Below, piece after piece: positions 1-5,303 of a stretch of DNA of 10,006 nucleotides; position 1 is the stretch's first letter; the number at the start of each line of letters is the position of its first letter. The position numbers were made by a program, and so were the translations under genes. Location: positions 1 through 10,006 of the forward strand of contig JAFAAT010000296.1 of NCBI GenBank assembly GCA_023426425.1, read 5' to 3'. The stretch is from Bacteroidota bacterium (lineage in GTDB: Bacteria > Bacteroidota > Bacteroidia > Chitinophagales > Chitinophagaceae). The notes beneath the pieces are model-generated. The model was not told the DNA's origin, did not search any database, and worked only from the letters and a program-made list of their open reading frames with translations.

Positions 1-11
1 TGCGCGCACAG

Positions 12-332
12 ATGTATGAATGGAGCCAGCTTCCGGAGGAGGAAGCACAACAAATGGGTGAAGGCGGCATGAAAGAGCTGACGCTGGCGAACAAACAGGT
101 GGTGATCCTAAAGCGGAAGGGTGAGCTGCTTGCATTCGCGGCAACCTGTCCACATGCCGGGGCGCATTTATGTGAAGGCTGGCTGGATGCGCAGGGAAGA
201 GTGGTTTGTCCGTTGCATGGCTACAGGTTTGATCCAAAGAATGGGCGAAATACGAGTGGAGAAGGTTATAAATTGCGCACCTATCCTGTGGAGATGCGGG
301 ATGGACTGGTTTTTATCGGGTTTATTATTTAA
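12..332 (+). CDS. Rieske [2Fe-2S] ferredoxin-like protein
   Basis: A small soluble Rieske iron-sulfur protein of 106 residues, likely an electron carrier of the NirD/ferredoxin-component type. The cluster ligands are visible: C46-P-H48 in the first loop and C66-P-L-H69-G in the second, the C-x-H...C-x-x-H pattern of Rieske proteins, followed by the typical F-D-x-x-x-G-R segment (residues 73-79). There is no signal peptide or membrane helix, so it should be cytoplasmic and not part of a bc1 complex. The ATG at 12 is chosen because the protein then begins close to the first beta strand of the fold. The frame stays open upstream to the window edge, so an earlier start cannot be excluded. The stop lies 2 nt before the next ATG, which implies co-transcription with the LD-carboxypeptidase. 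Its redox partner is unknown; family assignment is secure, physiological role is not. Confidence 0.9.
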   Translation: MYEWSQLPEEEAQQMGEGGMKELTLANKQVVILKRKGELLAFAATCPHAGAHLCEGWLDAQGRVVCPLHGYRFDPKNGRNTSGEGYKLRTYPVEMRDGLVFIGFII

Positions 333-334
333 CA

Positions 335-1255
335 ATGGTCAATCATCCTCCTTACCTGCAGAAGGGTTCAGTTGTTGGGATCACCTGTCCCTCCGGATAT
401 GTTTCGAAAGAAAGAGTTGCCTACGCGATAGAGTTGTTGCAGCTCTGGGGTTTTGAAGTTAAAGTGGGCCAGACGGTGGGCTCAGAGTATCATTATTTTT
501 CGGGTGATGATGACAGCAGGCTGCAGGATCTGCAGAATATGCTGGATGATCCAGAGGTGGATGCAATACTTATGGGCAGGGGTGGCTATGGATTGAGCAG
601 GATTATTGACAGGATAGACTTCGCAGCTTTTGAAAGGAAGCCTAAATGGATTTGTGGATTTAGTGACATTACTGTGCTGCATAATCATATTAATGCCCGG
701 TTTGGCATACCTACACTGCATAGTCCGATGGGTGCGGCATTCAAGCCTGAAACATCAAATGCAGACCATGTAAAAAATTTTTATGCTGCGCTGACGGGGG
801 TTTCGTTGTTTTACCATACACCTGCTTCTCCATACAACCGTTTGGGAGTGGCGGAGGGTATTCTAACAGGCGGCAATCTGGCGATACTGACACACCTCGC
901 CGGATCGGTTTCGGAGGTGGATACCACGGGTAAGATATTATTCATTGAAGATATCGGTGAGCACCTTTACCAGGTGGACCGGATGATGATGAATCTTAAA
1001 CGATCAGGCAAGCTGGATAAGCTGAAGGGGCTGATAGTGGGTGGATTTACTGAGATGGAAGATACGGAACGGCCATTTGGCCAGACGGTGGAGGAAATCA
1101 TTTCGGATAAGGTGAAGGAGTATGAATACCCGGTGTGTTTTAATTTTCCTTCAGGACATATGGATGTGAATTATACCCTTACACTGGGGATGCAGCATAA
1201 GATGATCGTGACGGAGCTGGGTGGGCAGCTGGAGTTGCTGAAGCAGCATACGTGA
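335..1255 (+). CDS. LD-carboxypeptidase (peptidase family S66)
   Basis: A 306-residue serine peptidase of family S66, whose known members (LdcA) remove the terminal D-alanine from the tetrapeptide of recycled murein after an L-centre residue. The expected Ser-Glu-His triad can be placed: S110 in the G-F-S-D-I-T nucleophile elbow, E205 in L-F-I-E-D, and H275 in P-S-G-H-M-D. The family motif G-R-G-G-Y-G is at residues 81-86, and the N-terminal G-x-x-x-G-I-x-x-P-S segment is also present. Length matches the family (about 300-340). No signal peptide is evident, which fits the cytoplasmic recycling enzyme. The ATG follows the Rieske stop by 2 nt, so the two are probably translated from one mRNA. 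Some S66 members act on microcin C7 (MccF) or other peptides, so the substrate is inferred. Downstream lies a repeat-rich convergent gap. Confidence 0.94.
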   Translation: MVNHPPYLQKGSVVGITCPSGYVSKERVAYAIELLQLWGFEVKVGQTVGSEYHYFSGDDDSRLQDLQNMLDDPEVDAILMGRGGYGLSRIIDRIDFAAFERKPKWICGFSDITVLHNHINARFGIPTLHSPMGAAFKPETSNADHVKNFYAALTGVSLFYHTPASPYNRLGVAEGILTGGNLAILTHLAGSVSEVDTTGKILFIEDIGEHLYQVDRMMMNLKRSGKLDKLKGLIVGGFTEMEDTERPFGQTVEEIISDKVKEYEYPVCFNFPSGHMDVNYTLTLGMQHKMIVTELGGQLELLKQHT

Positions 1256-1266
1256 AGGGTGTATTG

Positions 1267-1344
1267 GGTTGTGTGATTGTGTAGTCGTGTATTTGTTTAG
1301 GTGTGAGTTGTGTAGGTGTTTGTTGTGTAGTCGTTTAAGTGTTT
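1267..1344. repeat. Degenerate ~8-bp tandem repeat array
   Basis: Ten consecutive 7-8 bp units can be read on the plus strand with an approximate consensus AGTTGTGT. Examples are GGTTGTGT (1267), GATTGTGT (1275), AGTCGTGT (1283), AGTTGTGT (1306), TGTTGTGT (1321) and AGTCGTTT (1329); some units are 7 bp long. On the minus strand the unit reads ACACAACT or ACACGACT. The array starts 12 nt after the LD-carboxypeptidase stop and lies in the convergent gap before the rhodanese gene. A plus-strand reading frame across it encodes only Cys/Leu/Val-rich sequence caused by the TGT repeats and is not considered a gene. Confidence 0.75.
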
Positions 1345-1395
1345 CGTGGCTTTCTAATGAGGTTGTAAAGGAGTTCTGGCACCTTGTACAGGAAA

Positions 1396-1464
1396 TTACT
1401 CCGGATTTCGTGCTCGGCAGGTGCTCCGGAGATGCTCTGGACCTGCTCTGCAGGTGCTCTGTAG
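1396..1464. repeat. 11-bp tandem repeat array
   Basis: Five units of exactly 11 bp follow one another from 1410 to 1464: GTGCTCGGCAG, GTGCTCCGGAG, ATGCTCTGGAC, CTGCTCTGCAG and GTGCTCTGTAG. The core TGCTC is invariant and the fourth to sixth positions are CTC in every unit. A decayed sixth unit (1396-1406, 8 of 11 positions like the second unit) lies upstream, offset by 3 nt. The array sits between the 8-bp repeat and the end of the rhodanese gene and has no evident coding function. Confidence 0.8.
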
Positions 1465-1492
1465 CTCGTGCCAGTAACTGGGATGTGAATGT

Positions 1493-1783
1493 TCAGTCCC
1501 GCTGCCAGCAACTCAGACCGCCGCTGAGGTTGTACAGGTTGGTGAATCCTGCGGCTTCGAGACGTTGGATGATGATCGTACTTCTGATTCCTTTTTCGCA
1601 GTAGATTACCACCGGCTGGTCCTGAGGGATTTCCTGTTTGCGGGACGCTAGCTGGCCCATGGGGATGTGCAGGCCGCCAATATGGAACCGATCCCTTTCA
1701 AATTGTTCCCTCACGTCGATTAACAAGAATTTCTTGTTGCCAGAAAGCCAGTCTTTGAGTTCGGGAGCCGTTACCTGCTTCAT
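1493..1783 (-). CDS. Single-domain rhodanese-like sulfurtransferase
   Basis: A 96-residue single rhodanese domain, a size typical of GlpE/PspE-like proteins. Such enzymes carry a persulfide on the active cysteine and transfer sulfane sulfur to acceptors. The active-site loop C62-E-K-G-I-R67 is intact, with the cysteine followed by a six-residue loop. The upstream D-V-R-E segment (residues 23-26) and the C-terminal L-x-G-G-L-x-x-W motif are also typical. No signal peptide is seen, so the protein is predicted cytoplasmic. Its ATG overlaps the obg stop in an ATGA arrangement (4 nt), which makes it the third gene of the adk-obg operon and suggests translational coupling. The acceptor is unknown; nothing in the sequence links it directly to Obg function. 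Downstream are the two tandem arrays, and no conventional terminator is obvious. Confidence 0.92.
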   Translation of the reverse strand: MKQVTAPELKDWLSGNKKFLLIDVREQFERDRFHIGGLHIPMGQLASRKQEIPQDQPVVIYCEKGIRSTIIIQRLEAAGFTNLYNLSGGLSCWQRD

Positions 1784-2778
1784 GGCTGTTCGTTGAGCGC
1801 CTGCCAGAGCATGTCCTTGAGTTTGCTGATTCCGGTGTTAGAAACTGAGGAGATGAAGACGCTGGGGATGTCTTTGGGGAGGAGTGCAGCGATTTCGTTT
1901 CTGAGTTCCTCATCCAGCATGTCGGTTTTGCTGATGGCGATGATAATCTTTTTGTCCAGCAGTTCGGGGTTGTATTGCTCCAGTTCGTTGTAGAGAATTC
2001 TAAATTCTTCAGCATGATCCTTGCTGTCTGCAGGGATCATGAAAAGTAGTACGGAGTTTCGTTCGATATGGCGCAGGAAACGATGTCCCAGGCCCTTGCC
2101 TTCTGCTGCACCTTCGATGATGCCGGGAAGGTCGGCCATGCAGAAGGACTTGTTGTCGCGATAAGGAACGATGCCTAGCTGTGGGGTAATGGTGGTAAAG
2201 GCGTAGTCTGCAATTTTGGGTTTGGCAGCGCTAACAACAGAAAGCAATGTAGACTTGCCTGCGTTTGGGAATCCAACCAGGCCGACGTCGGCGAGAATCT
2301 TAAGCTCCAGGTATTTATAGCCTTCTATTCCCGGCTCGCCTGGTTGGGCATATTCCGGTACCTGGTTTGTGGCTGTGGCGAAATTGCTGTTGCCAAGGCC
2401 GCCGCGTCCACCGCGGAGCCAGATAACTTCCTGGCCATCTTCCAAAACCTCTGCTTCTATTTCGCCTGTTTCTTCATCTTTGGCAATAGTGCCAAGCGGC
2501 ACCTCGATAATTACATCTTTTCCGTCTCTTCCTGTGCAATTGTTTTTGCTGCCGTTCTCTCCGTTTTCAGCGTGAATGTTTTTATGGTAGCGCAGGTGAA
2601 GCAATGTCCAGAGTTGGGAATTGCCCCTGAGGATGATATGGCCACCGCGACCGCCGTCTCCACCATCAGGGCCGGCAGTGGCATTAAACTTGGTGCGGGC
2701 AAAATGCAGGCTGCCTGCACCGCCTTTACCAGAGCGACAGAAAATTCTGATGTAGTCTACAAAGTTCCCTTTCTCCAC
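1780..2778 (-). CDS. obg: GTPase Obg/CgtA (short form)
   Basis: Obg is a GTPase that binds the 50S ribosomal subunit and acts in its late assembly and in stress signalling. The protein has 332 residues: an N-terminal glycine-rich Obg fold (about 1-160, with the G-P-D-G-G-D-G-G-R-G-G run at 36-46) and a G domain. G1 is G-F-P-N-A-G-K-S-T (169-177), G2 D-Y-A-F-T-T (191-196), G3 D-L-P-G (217-220 region), G4 S-K-T-D (283-286) and G5 near S-S-V-S-N-T-G (310-316). The C-terminal OCT domain of Bacillus-type Obg is absent. The start is GTG at 2778, sharing one base with the adk TAG stop; no ATG fits the conserved N terminus (N-F-V-D-Y-I-R-I-F-C-R-S-G-K-G-G). The G4 motif has serine where NKxD has asparagine. 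The stop overlaps the rhodanese ATG. Confidence 0.97.
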   Translation of the reverse strand: MEKGNFVDYIRIFCRSGKGGAGSLHFARTKFNATAGPDGGDGGRGGHIILRGNSQLWTLLHLRYHKNIHAENGENGSKNNCTGRDGKDVIIEVPLGTIAKDEETGEIEAEVLEDGQEVIWLRGGRGGLGNSNFATATNQVPEYAQPGEPGIEGYKYLELKILADVGLVGFPNAGKSTLLSVVSAAKPKIADYAFTTITPQLGIVPYRDNKSFCMADLPGIIEGAAEGKGLGHRFLRHIERNSVLLFMIPADSKDHAEEFRILYNELEQYNPELLDKKIIIAISKTDMLDEELRNEIAALLPKDIPSVFISSVSNTGISKLKDMLWQALNEQP

Positions 2779-3359
2779 TAGGCAGGTAACAAATATTTGT
2801 CGATCTCTTTGGTAAGAAGCTTGAACGTATCTTCAATGTTGCCATCACCTTTAATTCTTTCGAGTTTCCCTTGTGCGTCATAGTGGCTGGCAACGGCTTC
2901 AGTTTTCGCGTGGTATTCTTTTATGCGCTTGGTGATAACTTCTTCGGTGTCGTCGCTGCGGCCGGAGGTTGCGCCCCTGCCGAGCAGTCTTTTTGTGAGT
3001 TCAGGTTCTGGTACTTCAAGTGAGAGCACCAGGTGAATTTCTGTGTTCTTGAATTCGAGCAGGCGGTCAAGCGCCTCAGCCTGGGCTTTGGTACGAGGGA
3101 AACCATCAAAGATAAAACCGCGTGCGTCGGGAGTCTCATCTATTTTGCCGCTGATCATACCAATAACTACCTCGTCAGGAACCAGCAGTCCCTGGTCCAT
3201 ATATCTTTTTGCTTCTACACCAAGAGGTGTTTTATTGCTGACTTCATTGCGAAGCAGGTCGCCGGTGGAGATGTGGTGAAGGCTATAGGTTGTAACAATA
3301 TTGGCCGACTGCGTACCCTTGCCGCTACCCGGAGGGCCAAATAAAATGAGATTAAACAT
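2778..3359 (-). CDS. adk: Adenylate kinase (short-LID type)
   Basis: Adenylate kinase interconverts AMP + ATP and 2 ADP in the cytoplasm and is essential for nucleotide balance. With the ATG at 3357-3359 it has 193 residues. The P-loop G-P-P-G-S-G-K-G-T is at 8-16, the AMP-binding T-G-D-L-L-R at 32-37 and D-G-F-P-R-T at 85-90. The LID segment G-R-G-A-T-S-G-R-S-D-D (127-137) is short and lacks the cysteine zinc site, which explains a length below the 214-residue long-LID form. A TTG codon 12 nt upstream could extend the frame by four residues, but the ATG places the first beta strand at the terminus as in homologues and is preferred. It is the first gene of the operon with obg and rhodanese; a promoter-like motif lies 24 nt upstream. 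Confidence 0.97.
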   Translation of the reverse strand: MFNLILFGPPGSGKGTQSANIVTTYSLHHISTGDLLRNEVSNKTPLGVEAKRYMDQGLLVPDEVVIGMISGKIDETPDARGFIFDGFPRTKAQAEALDRLLEFKNTEIHLVLSLEVPEPELTKRLLGRGATSGRSDDTEEVITKRIKEYHAKTEAVASHYDAQGKLERIKGDGNIEDTFKLLTKEIDKYLLPA

Positions 3360-3382
3360 GTGGTTTTTCAATGTTGACCGTG

Positions 3383-3390
3383 CAAAAATA
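3383..3390 (-). promoter_or_regulatory. Candidate -7 element for adk-obg-rhodanese operon
   Basis: On the minus strand the octamer reads TATTTTTG, an exact match to the Bacteroidota -7 consensus TAnnTTTG, about 23 nt upstream of the adk ATG. A clear -33 TTG at the usual spacing is not seen; only a CTTTTAC stretch at 3412-3418 lies near. The position fits a short leader. Confidence 0.45.
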
Positions 3391-3615
3391 GCATTCCATG
3401 CTGATTAGTGGGTAAAAGAATGTGATGTGCGGTTGCAGGAACTGTGAAGATTCTACTTTCAATCATGGGGCCGGGCAGGATTTCTATAGTCTTGCAAATA
3501 CCGTCAACGGAAGGCCAAAAGGGTCAAACAGAGTGTGCGTGTGATCAGTGCAAGCTATCTAATAGCACAGACACCGCAAGCCAGAAACTGAAATCGCAGC
3601 TGCCCCTGGGTGTTA
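3391..3615. other. Intergenic region between rluE end and adk promoter
   Basis: About 225 nt between the end of rluE (both neighbours on the minus strand) and the adk promoter motif. I see no hairpin with a T-tract behind the rluE stop and no RNA gene. A 39-codon plus-strand frame at 3425-3544, starting M-C-G-C-R-N-C, is present but has no support as a gene. The stretch appears non-coding. Confidence 0.5.
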
Positions 3616-4200
3616 TTATTTGTATAGTTTATCCAGTTCCTCCTTTCCAAGGTGCCTGTGTGTGCCGGGGTCGAGTCCGGCGATGGTGATGTCGCCGATA
3701 CTGTAGCGCACAAGACGAAGGGTGGGGTGGCCTATTGCTGCAGTCATTTTCCTGACCTGCCTGTTCTTCCCTTCTATGAGCGTCAATTTAATCCAGCTTG
3801 TGGGAATTGATTTACGAAAGCGAATGGGAGGATTTCTTTCGGGCAACAGAGGTTCCTGTTCAAGCAAGGTACAATGTGCAGGGAGTGTGTGATACGCGGT
3901 GCCATTGATTGTGATGGTGACACCTTTTTCAAGTTGCTCAACTTCGGCGGGGGTGGGTTGACCCTCAACCTGAACAAGATATGTGCGCTCGTGTTTGAAC
4001 CTGGGTTCGAGTAGCCGATGGGTGAGTTGCTTGTCGTTGGTGAGAAGGAGAAGTCCTTCGCTATCGTAATCAAGCCGGCCGACCGGATAAATATCTTTAG
4101 GAAGATTGCTAAAGAAGTCTGCAAGTGTTTTTTTTGCGCCTTCCCTTGAGAATTGTGAAAGCACCTGAAAAGGTTTGTAGAAAACGTAGTAGTGAAACAT
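3616..4200 (-). CDS. rluE: 23S rRNA pseudouridine synthase, RluE type
   Basis: A 194-residue pseudouridine synthase of the RsuA/RluB/E/F family; E. coli RluE modifies U2457 of 23S rRNA. The catalytic motif G-R-L-D44 lies in V-G-R-L-D-Y-D-S-E-G-L-L-L-L-T (40-54). The segment R-N-P-P-I-R-F-R-K-S-I-P-T-S-W and the later E-G-K-N-R-Q-V-R-K-M-T strongly resemble RluE specifically. There is no N-terminal S4 RNA-binding domain, as in RluE and unlike RluB, RluF and RsuA. The ATG at 4198-4200 begins directly at the first strand of the fold (F-H-Y-Y-V-F-Y-K-P). No TAnnTTTG motif was found in the 58 nt between this ATG and the terminator at 4259-4291, so its promoter is unclear. The assignment of the exact target uridine is inferred from the E. 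coli enzyme. Confidence 0.93.
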   Translation of the reverse strand: MFHYYVFYKPFQVLSQFSREGAKKTLADFFSNLPKDIYPVGRLDYDSEGLLLLTNDKQLTHRLLEPRFKHERTYLVQVEGQPTPAEVEQLEKGVTITINGTAYHTLPAHCTLLEQEPLLPERNPPIRFRKSIPTSWIKLTLIEGKNRQVRKMTAAIGHPTLRLVRYSIGDITIAGLDPGTHRHLGKEELDKLYK

Positions 4201-4258
4201 AGGAAAATCTGTTCGTCTGAAACCTGCTCCAGGGGCATGTTTCCGCGTCTCGAAAAAG

Positions 4259-4291
4259 AAAAGCCCGGTCAGTTTTATCTGCCGGGCTTTT
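4259..4291 (-). terminator. Intrinsic terminator hairpin upstream of rluE
   Basis: A perfect 10-bp stem, AAAAGCCCGG (4259-4268) with CCGGGCTTTT (4282-4291), encloses a 13-nt loop. On the minus strand it is followed by CTTTTTCG, giving an interrupted T-tract, so it probably ends transcripts from the nucleotidyltransferase gene or from the AT-rich gap. The stem is flanked by A on one side and T on the other, so it could also work on the plus strand. Confidence 0.75.
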
Positions 4292-4479
4292 ATAAGGATG
4301 GGTTAGTAAGTACAATCCTATCACAATATTAAAAAGAATTTCTACCACTAAAAAAAAATCTTGTAGAATTTTTTTTCGGGATGTTGAAAACCTGTGAACA
4401 AGTGCAGAGCTTAGACAAAATTTCAATTGCTTTAGTCAGTAAAAACGCTATCGATTTTAACCGTCGTGTCCTGGGCCTA
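4292..4479. other. AT-rich intergenic stretch, no gene assigned
   Basis: This 188-nt gap follows the nucleotidyltransferase stop on the minus strand and precedes the terminator. It holds a run of nine A (about 4350-4358) and a run of eight T (4369-4376). The inverted repeat TTCTAC (4340-4345) / GTAGAA (4363-4368) directly precedes the T run, a weak terminator-like shape on the plus strand where no gene precedes it. A 5-bp inverted repeat AGGAT/ATCCT lies at 4296-4319. It may be a long 3' UTR, a small RNA or a replication-type AT-rich element; none is demonstrated. Confidence 0.4.
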
Positions 4480-5193
4480 TTACTCAAACAGATAGCCCGC
4501 CTGATCCAACGTTTCCGGTTTGCCCACATCGATAAAAATGTTTCCGGTGTGGTTGAATCCTCTGATAATCTCTGTTTTTGCGAAATGGAGATAGACATCG
4601 ATCATTGAAAATTTTCCTTCGAAAGGCATCGATAAAATAGAATTAGAAAGTACCTGCACTCCGCTAAAAGCAAAAGGTCTGCTTGTGTCGGATTCACGTG
4701 CAATCCTTTCCGCCCCTGTCTGCTCATTCTTCCATCCACAGAGTTTCATTTCCTCATCGAAGAGAAGTTTGCGTGAAGATGAACGATCCATGACTGCAAG
4801 AGTGGCCATTGCCTCAGAGTAAGTATGTGCTTCAATCATCTTGCCAAGGTCAAGGTTTGTCAATACATCGACATTCATGACGACAAAGTGTTTTTCATCC
4901 TTGAAGTAATCTGCAGCCTTTAGCAATCCCCCACCGGTTTCAAGGACTTCATCACGTTCGTCGGAAATAGTTACCCAGCTTCCAAACCCTCCGCTTTCTT
5001 CCAGAGCGGACTCGATCTGTTCTGCAAAATGATGGACATTCACTACAACATCTTCGATGCCGAAGCGTTGAAGGTAGCGGATGGCAAGTTCCAGTAAGGT
5101 TTTGCCATTAACTTTAGCTAAAGCTTTGGGATGATGATCCGTGAAGGGCTTCAGCCTGGTACCGAGACCTGCTGCAAAAATCATTGCTTTCAT
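4480..5193 (-). CDS. Sugar-1-phosphate nucleotidyltransferase (MurU-like)
   Basis: A 237-residue NTP_transferase enzyme that should join a sugar 1-phosphate to an NTP, releasing pyrophosphate. Seen: the nucleotide-binding A-A-G-L-G-T-R-L-K-P-F-T (7-18) with H-P-K-A-L after it, E-T-G-G-G (85-89), the metal-binding aspartate D109 in M-N-V-D-V, F-S-G-V (176-179), and D222 in F-I-D-V-G. The pattern and length resemble MurNAc-1-phosphate uridylyltransferase MurU (about 220-240 residues) more than the longer RmlA or GalU. There is no left-handed beta-helix acyltransferase domain as in GlmU. The ATG at 5191-5193 is chosen because the family begins M-K-A-M-I-x-A-A-G; the longer open frame to 5343 would overlap the divergent kinase gene. 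An AmgK-type sugar kinase, expected in a MurU pathway, is not in the window, so mannose-1-phosphate or another sugar remains possible. Confidence 0.9.
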   Translation of the reverse strand: MKAMIFAAGLGTRLKPFTDHHPKALAKVNGKTLLELAIRYLQRFGIEDVVVNVHHFAEQIESALEESGGFGSWVTISDERDEVLETGGGLLKAADYFKDEKHFVVMNVDVLTNLDLGKMIEAHTYSEAMATLAVMDRSSSRKLLFDEEMKLCGWKNEQTGAERIARESDTSRPFAFSGVQVLSNSILSMPFEGKFSMIDVYLHFAKTEIIRGFNHTGNIFIDVGKPETLDQAGYLFE

Positions 5194-5215
5194 AACTGTT
5201 CCATTCGGGCTCGGG

Positions 5216-5223
5216 TAAAAGTA
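5216..5223 (-). promoter_or_regulatory. Weak candidate -7 element for nucleotidyltransferase
   Basis: The minus strand reads TACTTTTA, one base away from TAnnTTTG, about 22 nt upstream of the ATG at 5193. No convincing -33 TTG accompanies it, so this is only a position-based suggestion. Confidence 0.25.
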
Positions 5224-5253
5224 TTTATTCTCTGAAAGAAAACAGGCAGGGCA

Positions 5254-5284
5254 TTTCCCTTTAGGTGCATTAACATTACCTTTG
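5254..5284 (+). promoter_or_regulatory. Candidate promoter of the PfkB kinase gene
   Basis: TACCTTTG at 5277-5284 matches the Bacteroidota -7 consensus TAnnTTTG exactly. TTTC at 5254-5257, one base from the -33 TTTG, precedes it with a 19-nt spacer, the usual distance. The motif ends 19 nt before the ATG at 5304. Confidence 0.5.
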
Positions 5285-5303
5285 GCGCTAAATTTTACTC
5301 TAT

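Noticed and set aside
1269..1604. 111-codon plus-strand frame, Cys-rich at its start
   Set aside because: Its cysteines come from TGT in the 8-bp repeat and it runs into the antisense of the rhodanese gene; no recognisable domain.
3425..3544. Small plus-strand frame of 39 codons starting M-C-G-C-R-N-C
   Set aside because: The Cys pattern is suggestive, but the length is within chance, no promoter motif precedes it and no known family is recognised.
4340..4376. TTCTAC/GTAGAA hairpin followed by eight T as a plus-strand terminator
   Set aside because: The stem is only 6 bp, AT-rich with a 17-nt loop, and no plus-strand gene precedes it.
4381..4608. 75-codon plus-strand frame in the AT-rich gap
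   Set aside because: More than half of it is antisense to the nucleotidyltransferase 3' end, which has strong family motifs; no independent support.
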